Shown here: one piece after another, positions 33,511 to 44,609 of the stretch | Position numbering within the stretch: position 1 is the first letter of the stretch | How the letters are laid out: the number at the start of each line of letters is the position of its first letter | DNA from: Ceratobasidium sp. AG-K | Lineage: Eukaryota; Basidiomycota; Agaricomycetes; Cantharellales; Ceratobasidiaceae | Direction: 5' to 3' | Assembly (NCBI GenBank): GCA_037039685.1 | Contig: JAWNGF010000006.1 | Span: 434,001 to 498,000 of the forward strand | DNA: 64,000 nucleotides | Made by a program: the position numbers and the translations under genes | The notes under the pieces: generated by a model | Told to the model about the DNA's origin: nothing | Seen by the model: the letters and a program-made list of their open reading frames with translations, nothing else | Databases searched by the model: none

Positions 33511-35329
33511 CAATACGTCCCCGAGTCAACAGTGCTGCAACGTCGGCGTTGATCATGACCAAGCTCGATCCAATGGGTGGCCAAGCGCTGACCCGCGGAA
33601 TCAAGTGCCAACACCCGGTTGATGTTGCCTGTTTCAGAGCCCTGTCGATTTCCAGTCGTCGGATTGACAGAACAAGTTTGCCGGTGCCGTCACTGTGTGC
33701 TTTTGGGTCTTGTTGGTTGGTTTGCCTGGCGGGTGAGCTTTGCGCGCTGGTGTCTGTACGCCGCCCTCCTTTGTTCGCTAGTGTTTAGTCAATTCAGTCG
33801 GTCCAGTCGTTATGACGTTCTGTAAGGAAACGGTTGTTCCTATCTTGGAATCGTGCTCAACATCCTGATCGGTATATTATTTATTTCCCGTTTAAATTGC
33901 CTCGGGTTGCCCTGAAGGGGCCTTTGTATGCTTTGTTCCGACTCGATCTGTGAGTGGTCCTCACGCGTCACTTGCCAACCATGGTTTCACACCCTCGTGG
34001 CCTCGGGTTGAGGTTAAGGATCCGTGTGACCATAACAAGGTGCCCATTGTCGCATTACAGTTTTCATAAATTTATACCCCATTGCTCTGTCAGCGCTTGA
34101 ATGCGAAGCACCACCCACCAGCCGCGCATTCACACACCAGTCATATTGCGATATGCGCAGTGCCAAGCTGGAAATCGATGTAACTCAGCTCGTGCTACTT
34201 GAGAGTAGAGAACTGTGCATGTATATAGCTGGAAATCGATGTAACTACAGGTAATATAAGCAAAAGAATATAAAAGATAAAATCTAGACTATACCTCAGC
34301 TCGTGCTACTTGAGAGTAGAGAACTGAGGATAAAATTTCCCCGAAGCGCAAGTCCATGTGGAACACTATCACGTGATACGCATATATACACGTGTAAGAC
34401 TGAATATTCAACAAGTCAGGGCACCGCCCACACGCGCCTGACAAATGCAATAAAACCTGTCGCGTCCAGTGTCATCGCCTCTTGGTTTCATAAAATTCGT
34501 CCTGGACAAGCGAGACATTTATCCAGCCATGATGAAATGCAAAAAGCCTCGGCCAATACGTCCCGTTTTCTCTTGAAAAAATTGACCTCCAGTCGACGTC
34601 GAGTCAAAGTCTATCTGCCCGGACTCGATGGTCATGGCCTCGTCTGTAGTGTTCTTCGAGTGATTGTTGGTCAATTTCAAACTGTGGTGGCGCACACTCT
34701 GGTTTTCAATTTTTGCGTCGATCATCGATGAATGACAGCTCGGTTCCTTGCCGAACGACCGAACGTTGTGCGTCCCAGATTGGATCCGAGCATGTGCCTC
34801 AGTCATCTTTAGGACATCCGGCGCGCAGGTCTCGCTCTATGAACCACTACATTGACGAAACCCCTCAATCAGAACACCTATGGCTCGGAAAGACTTGATA
34901 TTCTGGGACATGCTCGGAAGCCATGCTTATCGAAACTCACGAGTGAACATCTATAATTAATGAGGCTTATTGTTTCCAAGCCCTGGCTTCCACAGAGCTC
35001 GAAATAGTGCATGCATCCTGAGATTCATGTTTGCGAGAGCCCTCATACCACTAACATCTCTACTGCTGTCTGGATGGACTGGTACCCATGGGCAAATTTA
35101 CGAGGATCTTCATTGAAGGTCGGGGCATGTACTCTCAGCCAGACTTCCTAATTGGTACTAATTCCCTGGGACTGGTGTCAATATATCAGGCTTGTTTTCA
35201 AAGCCAAATCCATTGCACCCAGTCAATTTTTGGCTCGGTCCCCATAGATATCTACTTGCAGGCCACCGATTCGTGGCTACAGACTAACGCATACATTTTT
35301 TGCAATACTACGCACAGATAAACATCAAG
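33511..35329. other. Degenerate spacer of unit 3
   Basis: Patchy similarity to 9000-10600 and 16900-18350 and no gene. A local duplication lies at 34168-34325. Confidence 0.5.
34168..34325. repeat. Local interspersed direct repeats
   Basis: AGCTGGAAATCGATGTAACT occurs at 34168 and 34228, and CAGCTCGTGCTACTTGAGAG with its continuation to GAGAACTG occurs at 34187 and 34296. The second pair are identical 30-base copies about 109 bp apart. Confidence 0.8.
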
Positions 35330-35755
35330 CGCTATTTCGAGGCGGTGTCCGATGTGTGCATATCAATTGAGATATGAGACTCGCCTCTCACACTGTTCCC
35401 TACGTCTCCCGTTTCAGCTGTCGGATAGCTAGTTCCAGTCCCCGTGTTTCCTAATTTTTGCCCTTAGAACGGTTGTCGGATTGCCTCTCCTCTCAATGAT
35501 TTCCCGACCATCGGGTATGCCGCACACAAGATCCCCTGACCCGCCTCCTTTGCAAATTGCTCCCTGACGGTCGCCTTGAGCTCAATGTGTACCCGCCCCT
35601 GCGTCGTTTGTTTCATCTGCTGTGGTAGCCCTAGGCATCTCTGGGTCTGGTAGATTGTCGTTGTTAGCATTCTCGACATTCGATTGGTCGGTGGACAAAA
35701 GCACGAGTCAAACGGTCGTATACGGTAGACTTCCAGTAGCTGCTCCTCCGCTAAA
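35330..35755 (-). pseudogene. 3' fragment of a DUF6535 gene (unit 3), left arm
   Basis: Similar to the 3' ends at 10596 and 27200 (TATCAATTGAGATATGAGAC compared with TATCAATAGTAACGTGAGAG). Frame broken, upstream part missing. Mirrored in the right arm at 63248-63673. Confidence 0.6.
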
Positions 35756-35756
35756 T

Positions 35757-35964
35757 CACTATGGGCCCCAAAACTCCGTATTTTACGGAGTTTGATCCCA
35801 GTCCTTGGCAAAATACGGAGGTAATCACCGTATTTAACGTCGGGATCAAGGCACTCTAACGACTGCTGACCAAGATACGAGGTTTACCGCCGTGTTTTGC
35901 CAACGACACGGAGGAAACCTCCGCATAAACCTCCATATTTCACGGAGATTTGGGGTCCACGGTG
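35757..35964. mobile_element. MITE 4, left arm
   Basis: 208 bp with inverted ends: left CACTATGGGCCCCAAAACTC, right (reverse complemented) CACCGTGGACCCCAAATCTC. Further inverted CTCCGTATTT/AAATACGGAG blocks lie inside. AAT on both sides may be the target duplication. No coding capacity. Confidence 0.8.
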
Positions 35965-36221
35965 AATGCTAGACGTTGCGAGGGTCTTTTGATCGTGCTT
36001 TTCCCACCTGCTCCTTCGCATCACGTGAGCACAGCCACCCCTGGAAGCGCTGTATGATCAAATATACACAAAATATTTTTACACTCCGACCGATATATGA
36101 AGGGAAGGACTGAGGATCTGAATAAAATCAACCACATTGCTCCTTGACTTGTTCGAATTTTCTCTTTTTCTTCGTTCAAGATCACCATCAATTTGTGAGT
36201 TTGAAGTGCATATACCTGCTT

Positions 36222-36251
36222 TATATCTAGTATATCTAGTATATCTAGTGT
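36222..36251. repeat. Short tandem repeat (ATATCTAGT)n, left arm
   Basis: About three to four copies of ATATCTAGT directly upstream of the pogo-type relic. Confidence 0.75.
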
Positions 36252-36888
36252 ATGCTCATGTTTCCTACAGCAATCATGCCCGGGACTCGAAAGTGCCTTG
36301 ACTATCGGGAGAAGCTCAGGGCTATCGACTTGTACCATCGGAACAAGTACAAGATGTCCATGGATGACTACTTGGTCATCCTCCGACATGAGGGTTTCGC
36401 AACTATGTGCGCTCAAAGTATCTACCGTTATGTTCGCTCCGAGGAGGCAATTCGTCGGCACCTGGCTAACAATGCTTATATTCAGGTATATCATCCTCAT
36501 CAACAATTACATGGCCAGTCTCAACCGTCACATCCTCTTGCTCTGCGACAATTGCTCCTCACATCGCCTTGACCCGGATACGGTCTTTTGACGCGTCGAG
36601 ATCGTCTTCCTCCCGCCAAACCTCACATCTTGGCTCCAATAGATGGATGCGGGAATCATTCGGACGTTCAAAGCGAACTACCGGCGGCTCTTGAGTCAGC
36701 ACGCCCTCGATCGTGACGCGCTTGGCGAAGCGAAGCGATATCATATCCACCAACTCGATGCCATGCGTCTCGCCGCTCGAGACTGGGACAATGTCTCCCC
36801 CGAGACAATCAGAAACTGCTGGCGCCACACCGGCATCTGTCCAGCTGTGCAGTTGTTGGAGGAGAGGCTCGCACGGGCGCACCTTTAG
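36252..36888 (+). pseudogene. Pogo/Tigger-type DDE transposase relic, left arm
   Basis: The first 70 codons (MPGTRKCLDYREKLRAIDLY...YVRSEEAIRRHL) look like the N-terminal helix-turn-helix DNA-binding part. After an internal deletion come NRHILLLCDNCSSHRL (second catalytic Asp region), FLPPNLTSWLQ and MDAGIIRTFKANYRRLL, the hallmark of the DDE_1 domain, then a helical C-terminus. An in-frame TGA and a TAG break the DDE part, and the segment with the first catalytic Asp is absent. No terminal repeats were identified. Confidence 0.8.
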
Positions 36889-37725
36889 TTGCTATTGTCG
36901 ACTCATATGTATCCTGTCACGCTTGATGCGGGCTGGTGTCACTCGTTTCGTTAGCTGTAGTCACTCGTTTGTCCTAATCTACACGTCTAGTATGTGCACA
37001 CTCGTCCGCCGTCTACCTTGACTTCAAAAGCAGGAGCGCTGACAAACCGCTGACAAATTGCTGACGAACCCAGAAACACCCAGGGACCGTTGCGAAGCCA
37101 CGAGCAATTAGGAGCCCGAAGACTAACATTAAGCGGAAGTCTACTGTGGATGGATGATATGGCACGCGAACGAGGAGGAGAGAGAAAATGAATACACCAC
37201 GGGTTGAGCGTTTCGCAGGGTGAAATTGCCATTGGTCGAAGACCATAGAATTGAGTCTGGTGCTGCCTGGATGAGAGCCAGGTTATGATTGGAAATCGAC
37301 GGGTTTGGATGTTCTGGAGAAATAATCTTGTATATCCGTGTCTGAGATGTAGATACGGGAAGAATACAGCTGCTGGGACAAGGAGAGGGGAGAAGTCGAC
37401 TGATCCATTATTAAGAATCCAGGGGATGGGCAACCCGAAGCGAAGCAACAGGGAGGAAGCTAGGGCGTCCCGACGCGGGCAGGACTCGTGGGTCGGACGG
37501 CCAAACCAGGCGACGGGTAGTCGACAGAAAGGGGGTGGGCGGGAATGAAAACCCGAAAAAGGATGGGCTCGGGCGAAGCGGGCGATGGACGTCTCTTGAG
37601 GTATCGATATATGCGACTCCTTTTGGAGTCCAGTGGCGGAACCGCCGTCTGCACGTCATGGACCCTGCGTCCGTTCCCTAACTTGCCGCTCGTTGATGTC
37701 CTGGGAATGCGAACCACCGATTCGT
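36889..37725. other. Gene-free stretch, left arm
   Basis: Only short, unsupported frames on both strands. Confidence 0.5.
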
Positions 37726-38240
37726 CTAGGGCTCTTCATATAAGTCGCCTACTGTTCTGTTAGCGCAAGGAGCCCAACGACCATGTGCTGCCCACCCATT
37801 GGTAACCATTTGTGCCCACTTGGCCACACGATAAGTGATCCCGTGTCCCTTGGTCGTTTCGTGCTCCTCCGCGCTGCGCTCCCGAAATGCATCTACCTCA
37901 GGTTCTCCTCCCGAGCCCTGGCTTGGGGCAACTGCACGATATCCGTAGGCCACGCTCATGCCGATATTGGGATATCCACGGTCAACTTCAGGTACCGGGG
38001 TCCAATGGGTTCGTAGACGGGGGAGGATGCACCAAGCAGAGGGGCGCGGGGAACATCGGCCGTGCGGATATGCGCTGCGTGCTAGGTGAAAAGATCGCAC
38101 CCCCCAACTATCGCCTACCGGGCCGAACCGTAGGTGATGGATATCATGCCAGGGCTAAAATTGGGAGTAGACCGAATGGGCGAACATGTAATGATAGAGG
38201 ACCCAAAACGCTCAAAAGCCGGCCGAGGTGCTTCAGGCAT
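37726..38240 (-). pseudogene. Relative of the decayed tandem-unit module, left arm
   Basis: A 124-codon minus-strand frame ends at 37726 and includes RGYPNIGMSVAYGYRAVAP and KGHGITYRVAKWAQMVTNGW. Its DNA resembles the unit 1 module near 15540-15640 (GGGTATCCGTGGCCCAGACTCATG compared with GATATCCGTAGGCCACGCTCATG, then an ACGGGTTCTTGGACGGG-like block). It looks like the best-preserved piece of that gene. Product unknown. Mirrored at 60764-61278. Confidence 0.4.
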
Positions 38241-40240
38241 TGACTCCGACCACCTGGAGGTGTGTCATCATGGACCGCAAGCATGAACCGACCACCAGGC
38301 AAGATGGACACAGAACAGCTTGTAGTAGGATAGAATGATCACGAGAATAACGCTACCTAACTCCATTAGCTGATTTGAGATATTTGGTTCTTATCGCTGG
38401 TGGGTCGACATAGCCAGAGTCGGCTTATGGGTGGTAGTTCATTCCCAGTACCCGAACGAGTGATTTATAAATACAGCTACTCAGCCCACCGGTGTATTTC
38501 TCAACTACGAGAAGTTTCAAACCGCTAGTTATGGGCACGGACCTATAATTGCGTAGTTCCAGGGCACAGACTCGGACGCGGGGCGCCCGACCTTGCATTT
38601 CCTTCCCGGCAGCGTTTTTGCTTCCATGAATATACCTCGCGTTCTTTCAACCAAACTAACATGGTGAAATCAAGCCGGAAAGACCGCGGCCCAGCTGGTT
38701 AATCACAGACTTGCTCAATATCGCTGGTATGCCTATTCTTGCTACATGAACTGATGTCTATGCGCCTCTCCATGGTTTCAAGACCGAAGGTGCGGTCCAC
38801 TAGTTAGTTTCGACCTACAGATTAAATTGAATACTACGCCCAGTGCGGCACCATATTTAGCGCCCATTTCCACGGGCGACAACAAACGGGGCAGGTAGGA
38901 TGCCGACAGGGCCATGAGCGCAAGTGGATTCCGATGGATCGACGTAGGAAGATAAGTACAAAAAGGAGGCTACATAACCATGGGGAAGAGATGGGGGGGG
39001 ACTGTTGGATTACCCTATGAATACCCTGTAGAGGTGGTTTGGTGCATGTATGTGTTTGTACTGGGCGGTCGGGGACTACAATTGAATGGTATTTTATGAA
39101 TATGATGGAATATGTTGGATCTTCGCTACACTCTATAGTTATATATAGGATAAACAAAGGGGATCATTTCGGAGAACCGTGCCGCATTGGGGTTTATGCA
39201 CGGCCCAATTTGGATTTCAAACATCACAAATCTCCCTATGGTAGATTGGCTCATCTTTCTGAACTCGGCATAGGGGCGAATCATAATCACAAAGGGTTAG
39301 ATGTGTTTCTATATCATTGCTGGTGAGCGACAAACATGCGGACCATGGTCTGGAGTCAATGAATGGTTTGAAAAAAGGCTATACATACGGAAGTGCAACA
39401 CTCAGTTCCCCCAGCCCTCTGGGAACTTCCCTCCGAACTGAATGTCATAATCACACACGTTCATGAAATTAGGCTAATTATGAAATAAAACCACATGCAG
39501 CTCTCATATTCAGAAGAAAATCCACTTATAGACATTGTCCTGGTTGGTCGCCTAAGGACCCGTGAGGTTTGTCCCGCGATAGAGTGAAATTCCTATCTGC
39601 ATTTCCGCGGGTTCATTTCTGGGGTGTCCGGCGACAGTGTCTTGCATGTTTCAACCCCTTGTTGCCAGGTCAGGACTTTCCATGGCCCGCCACATTCTTG
39701 CCACTGAGCCTCTTAGTGCTCGGTTCGTTTATTAGGTGCAAGTTCCCGGCATTGCATTGTCCTGTCGCTCCATTACACGGTTACCAAGCCTTGCGCCCTT
39801 CCATCCAACGCTCCCACGCTTCTCTTCCCACGGTGCATATAACCAATTCTTATTCGTGGGTTTGTGATATTGGGTTAGAGCGAGCAGAGTCAGCCTCACT
39901 GGACCTAGTTGGCCTGCCACTGTCAGATAGGAGGTTGGGCTGCCTGCAGCGTAGACTATCCATGATTCAAAACAAATTTCAATAAAGCGTATCCTAGCTA
40001 CCCGAGTGTTCCTAATTTACCATTTCTTCCCCGACAACGTGTTCAAATTTGATGCCATCTCTACAAAAATCTCTACCGTGACCTGATCGTACCTCACAGG
40101 CGGAGAGACTAAAGTAGGAGTCCACTCGTGAATATAGCTAGAAAACTAACAATATCTGCCTCAACAGGCCCCAAACATTGTCTCGCTGTAATCATCTCGC
40201 TTCGTACCAACTCTCATTGAGGTCCACCCTCGACCAGACG
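38241..40240. other. Gene-poor stretch, left arm
   Basis: No gene that I can support. The open frame at 39569-39985 has no ATG start and no recognisable pattern. Confidence 0.45.
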
Positions 40241-41477
40241 ATGGCCACGTATCCAATATTTGACCCGGAGACAGAAGTCTTTACATACTATGTAGAGCCT
40301 GCTCAAGCTGAATCGGTTTCGGAGATCGCTTCTGAGACTGAATCAGCTGCATCGGCGGTGACAATCGCTTCCGACGCAGTAACAAGTAGGTACTTCTGGC
40401 ACTCCTTAAAGCTTGACCTCACTGCTGGCACTTAGATTATTTTATCACGCATCACACGCGACAGCAGCCGGCGAGCGAAAATGCTGTTCGGTGGTTACCT
40501 TCAGACAACACCAGACGAGATATACTGCGCCATGTGGTGGATAAGTACGTTTACGGGCATAACTATATGGGTCCGGTGAACCAGCTATTATGCTGTAACC
40601 CTAAAGTGGGAAAACATCAAGTATTGGAAATAGGCACTAGGGGTGGGTTATGGTGAGTCTGGTTTTCCCCGATACGGTAATCCTGACTGTGACGCGCTTC
40701 GTTCCTAGGATTCAAGAAATGGCTACCGAGTTCCCGCACGTCCAATTTCGAAGTTTGGATATTGCACCGCGGGTTCCGCATATTCCGCGGCAGAATATCG
40801 ACTTTGAAGTGTATGACGTAGCCGATGGACTCCTACTCGCCGATAATTCTCAAGATATCATATTCATCAACATGGGGCAAGAATTGGTCAGTACAATGAC
40901 CTACGCATACACTGCCACTGACAAATGGAGACAATAGGTCAAAAACTATCCGGCATTGCTACTCGAGTCTCACCGTGTGCTTCGCCCCGGAGGCCTCATA
41001 CACATTCGTGAGTTCTGTCCAGGACTATGGGATCCAAAAGACGATACCAAGTCCGCACGCGAGACCAACCCAGTGGGCTGTCATTACTTTGATCTTCTCC
41101 GTAGTGCAATTGTGAAATCAGGCGCGGACCCTGACACATACAGTAGACTGTGCCATTGGCTCTCTCCTGAAGCCGAGCTGTGGCGCAGATATGGCCAAAC
41201 GGGGGGGTTCGAGCAGATACACCCCGTGGTTAAGAGTGTCGCCACCTACCCGCATGAAGGTCACCCTTGTGCAGCTCATATCGCTCCTCATATGATACCA
41301 TTGATAGGTCACTTATTCGTTGTATGCACACGAGATTCAGTTGGTCTGCTATGCGATTCCGGAATGGCGATTGAGGAGGCTCGCGCACTCGTTGAATCGG
41401 TAATCAAGGAACTGCAGGATCCAGCAAAGTGTCCGTTGCTCAAGCTGTACACCATATATGCTACAAAGAGATTTTGA
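40241..41477 (+). CDS. SAM-dependent methyltransferase, left arm
   Basis: Class I methyltransferase that should transfer a methyl group from S-adenosylmethionine to an unknown substrate. Exons 40241-40378, 40468-40652, 40709-40886 and 40938-41477 give 346 residues; all joins keep frame. Motif I is VLEIGTRGGLWIQEMA, formed across an exon junction, followed by VQFRSLDIAP (acidic loop II), DGLLLADNSQDIIFI (motif IV region) and RVLRPGGLIHIREF (motif V/VI). The start at ATG 40241 leads to MATYPIFDPETEVFTYYVE, a typical leader of fungal secondary-metabolism or LaeA-like methyltransferases, though that role is only a guess. The exact acceptor of exon 2 may be 3 nt earlier. An identical copy lies in the right arm. 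Confidence 0.85.
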
Positions 41478-41850
41478 TGCTCGCTAGAGTTAGTGGCATA
41501 GATAGTATTCAGATTACCGACGAGTTCGTTAGCATGTCAGGGGGTCGCCTATTTTCGCAGGGAGCAGAGGAAACCAACCCTCACGTGACATTGGCCTGTT
41601 CCTCAGCAGTTCAGATAGCATGTCGGAAATGTCGTTTCACAATGAACGAAAGCGAGGAATCCTAAACGTTACTATAGTCACTTAGGCTGGCAAATGGTAA
41701 GTTAGGTTGCGTTCGTAGCTCGGATCTCCAGATTGCTTCCGAGCCACGCCCAGCGCATCGTTTCCGAGGACTCTGGTCATTGATCAATCCTAAGTGGCTA
41801 CCCTGGACTCGAGCTGTCTGTTTCCCTCGGCGATTGCATGATAGTCCAAA
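41478..41850. other. Intergenic, left arm
   Basis: Probable promoter region of the BTB gene; no motif can be singled out. Confidence 0.45.
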
Positions 41851-42910
41851 ATGCCAACGAAGAATGCGACTGACTCCGAGCCACGTCGTAAGCCTTCAGG
41901 TTATTACCCCAACATTGTCAAGTGACCAGCTGATTTAAACACATCGCAGAATCCACCTCCACCAGGAGTAAGTCTCACATTCAATCATTGGGGATATTGA
42001 TATCGACAAGGATGTGTTCATTCTCTTGGGCTTGGTCCAGAAGAGCCCGCGACAGTGACCAATCACCCGTCATTCTTCTACGATGATAGACTCATCGTCA
42101 TCCAAGTAAGTTAATCTGTCTCTTATGACAATTCGCAACCAACTACGAGGCGCCAGACTGAAAATGTGCGGTTCAATGTGCACAAGTATCAACTCATGAA
42201 GTCCGATATCTTCAATAGTCTGTTTGTTGCAACAGAAAAGGCAGGGACTGAGGGGAACCCCGTTGAAGGTTCCTCGATTGACAACCCTATCAAGCTAGAG
42301 GGTATCTCTGCCTCAGATTTTGAACGCCTCCTTACTGTTCTATACGCAAGGTGAGCTTATTCCGCACTACGCTAGCTGGAGTACAAGTATTGACCAATAA
42401 ACCCGTACTTGCTTCTCCAGCCATTTCTCGGCCCATCATCCTGAACCCGAAGCGTCTCTTATCGTTCCTGCATTCCGGCTTGCAAACATATTGAAATTTC
42501 CAGACCTTCGTGCTTACCTTTTGCCGCTCACCGGAAAAGTACTTGGCGATGTCGACAAGATCGTGCTCGCAAGGGAATTCGACATCAAAGACTGGATTGC
42601 TCCTGCACACCTTAGTTTGTGTCAACACTCCGCTCCTCTCACCAACGACGAGGCGACAAAACTTGGGATCCATAGTTTGTTGATGATATCGCTTCTACGT
42701 GAAGAATTCCCACCATCCAAACCAGGTTCTACTGCTACGCCAAGTTGCTCTGGCCCGCGCTGTAGCGGTTGCAGAGGCTACCATGCATCAGGCAGTCACT
42801 GTGTGGGCTGTAGTACACGATCGGACTACCCTATTCCTACGACGGCCACACAAAAAATACAGGACAAGTTGAATGAATGGGTCAAAAATGACTATGAATT
42901 CAAGGATTAG
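41851..42910 (+). CDS. BTB/POZ domain protein 1, left arm
   Basis: Exons 41851-41887, 41950-41967, 42041-42105, 42157-42350 and 42421-42910 total 804 nt (267 residues). The N-terminal BTB fold shows the order seen in agaricomycete BTB proteins: NHPSFFYDDRLIVIQ, then FNVHKYQLMKSDIFNSLF, then PIKLEGISASDFERLLTVLY, a helical part with PAFRLANILKFPDLRAYL, and IVLAREFDIKDWIAPAHLSL. A Cys-rich patch follows (CSGPRCSGCRGYHASGSHC), perhaps metal binding. BTB domains mediate protein association; the partner is unknown. It faces its paralogue tail to tail with 152 bp between the stops. The small 18-nt exon is inferred from phase. Confidence 0.82.
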
Positions 42911-43062
42911 ACCTTATCAAGTTGTCCAATTTATGTTGCTATTTTCCCAATATTGAATTTGCTGGGGCATATGACTTTTACAAGGGCGACAAAGCGGTTT
43001 ATTGTCACAGCATCTGCAGGTGTGGGGGCGCAAATTGTTCACCCATGCGTCAGACCTTTTCT

Positions 43063-44253
43063 TCAATCATCGTCATAATAATCGTCATCATCGTCATCGT
43101 ACCCAGCCCGCCCGGAGGAACCAGATGCATAACTGTATGAGGCGTCGGCTAGTGGGGTGTCGGCCTGCAAGGAGGCGTTGACTTGGGGGGATTTTATTAC
43201 GCATTTATCGTCAACCCATTTGTTGACTTTTCCTTGTATTGCTTGAGAAACCACCGCGTGAGTGGAGAGAGTTCCGCCGGATGCCTGAGAACAGTATGAA
43301 CAATGGTTAGGTCCGCAGCTGCGCCTGCGGGAGTTGCAATACGCCGTCGTGCCGGGACAGCTTTGTGCTTGATTTGAACTTTGGCTAGGTTTAAATTCTT
43401 CTCGTATGATCGATATCATCAGCACGCTATTGATGCCAAGTTTTTCTGCCTCGGCTATGCTTAGGCGTGCAGGACGTTGGCACAGCTTGACGTGGGCAGG
43501 AGCAAGCCAGTCCTTGATATCGAACTCCCTCGCAAGCACGATCTTGTCGACATCGTCAAGCACCTTTTCGGCGAGTGGCTGAAGGTACGTCCGAAGGTCT
43601 GAGAAGTCCCATATGTTTGCAAGCCGGAACGCGGGAATGATGAGTGATGCTTCGGGTTCGGGCTGATGGGTGGAGAAGTGGCTAGGGAAGCAGATATATG
43701 TGCTAATATTAAATGCTCGTACTTCACTTTGGATGAGGGATATAATCTTACGTTGCGTAAAGAACTGTCAAAAGACACCCAAAGTCTGAGGGAGAAACCC
43801 CCTTCAGTATAATAGGGTTATCAATCGAAGAGCCTTCGACGGGTTGCCCTTCGGCCTTGGCCTTTTCTGCCACCATAAGTATATCGGTGAAAGTTTTGGA
43901 CTTGATGAGCTGGTACTTGTGTATGTTAAATCGGACGTTTTCAATCTGGCATTTCGCGGTTATTTCTAAGCCACTATCAGAGGTAGGTAGGCTTACCTGT
44001 ATGACGATCAACGTGTTATCAAAAAAGAATGTAGGGTGGTTGATGATAGGCGTGGGCTCGTTCTGATCTGACTCAGAGAGGGTGGGGAGGGGGGGGGGGG
44101 GTTGATTGTACTATCTCTTGCAATTACCCGTAAGACGTACTACTGGCCCTACTCGGACCTGGCACACATGGTTGGATCAACATACCATCAGCAGTATTGT
44201 GGTTAGGGAGACCTACTGCTTGGCTCGATTTTAGATGAACCACTTACTGGCAT
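43063..44253 (-). CDS. BTB/POZ domain protein 2, left arm
   Basis: Paralogue of BTB 1, in convergent orientation. In mirrored right-arm coordinates the exons are 54751-54756 (ATGCCA, followed by GTAAGT), 54941-55006, 55058-55251 and 55322-55940, which gives 294 residues in frame. The first exon model is the simplest one; extra small exons in the 184-bp intron cannot be excluded. Core landmarks are FNIHKYQLIKSKTFTDILMV, ILKGVSPSDFGCLLTVLY and VLAREFDIKDWLAPAHVKL. After a Cys-rich patch the tail ends in a run of Asp and Tyr (GYDDDDDDYYDDD). A 13-base G run at 44089-44101 lies in the first intron and differs by one base between arms. Confidence 0.8.
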
Positions 44254-44484
44254 TTTGAACGAAATCCTTTCTTGTGTGGATGGCGGAGGTTAGGTGGAGT
44301 GATCGGACTGGCCACGGGTAACTGACCACACGTACAAATCAGGCTCCAGCGCTTATTATTATCGTGGCCGTAACTCACGGTCCTTATAAGTCTACCCTCC
44401 CTTTGAATTCTCATGGTGACCAGAATATCTCAAGCCACTCTTGGTAATTTATGAATCGAACCTCTCCAACCATAATATGCGCTG
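44254..44484. other. Upstream region of BTB 2, left arm
   Basis: Short region between BTB 2 and MITE 2; likely promoter, no motif singled out. Confidence 0.4.
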
Positions 44485-44609
44485 CTCAGCAAAAAGTGAA
44501 AATGCTCCGGAGCGCGTGAGGGCTCCGAAGTGCTCCTTAGGCTCCTGGAGCGCTCCCGAGCAAAACCCCGGCTCCGGAGCGCACCGGAGCATTTACGATT
44601 TTTGCTGAG
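44485..44609. mobile_element. MITE 2 (hairpin), left arm
   Basis: 125 bp with inverted ends CTCAGCAAAAAGTGAAAATG and, reverse complemented, CTCAGCAAAAATCGTAAATG, continuing inward as GCTCCGGAGCGC/GCTCCGGTGCGC. The centre is rich in GGAGCGCTCC-type palindromes. Length is typical for a small MITE. Confidence 0.78.

Larger units (their letters stand above)
33071..35755. repeat. Tandem unit 3 (eroded, interrupted by MITE 4)
   Basis: Shares the junction of unit 2 and then carries, in the same order, a 5' fragment of the Ser/Pro-rich gene (33071-33510), spacer pieces (for example 34500-34740 matching 9690-9900) and the 3' end of the DUF6535 gene (35330-35755). Most of the DUF6535 gene is missing to the right, where a MITE and a pogo-type relic lie. 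A relative of the decayed module appears at 37726-38240, so unit 3 may originally have reached there. Confidence 0.7.

Noticed and set aside
36222..36251. CRISPR-like array from the ATATCTAGT repeats
   Set aside because: Only three to four contiguous 9-base repeats without spacers in a eukaryotic genome; a simple microsatellite.
39569..39985. 138-codon plus-strand frame in the arm (mirrored at 59018-59434)
   Set aside because: No ATG start, no recognisable pattern, and no flanking splice logic; probably chance.
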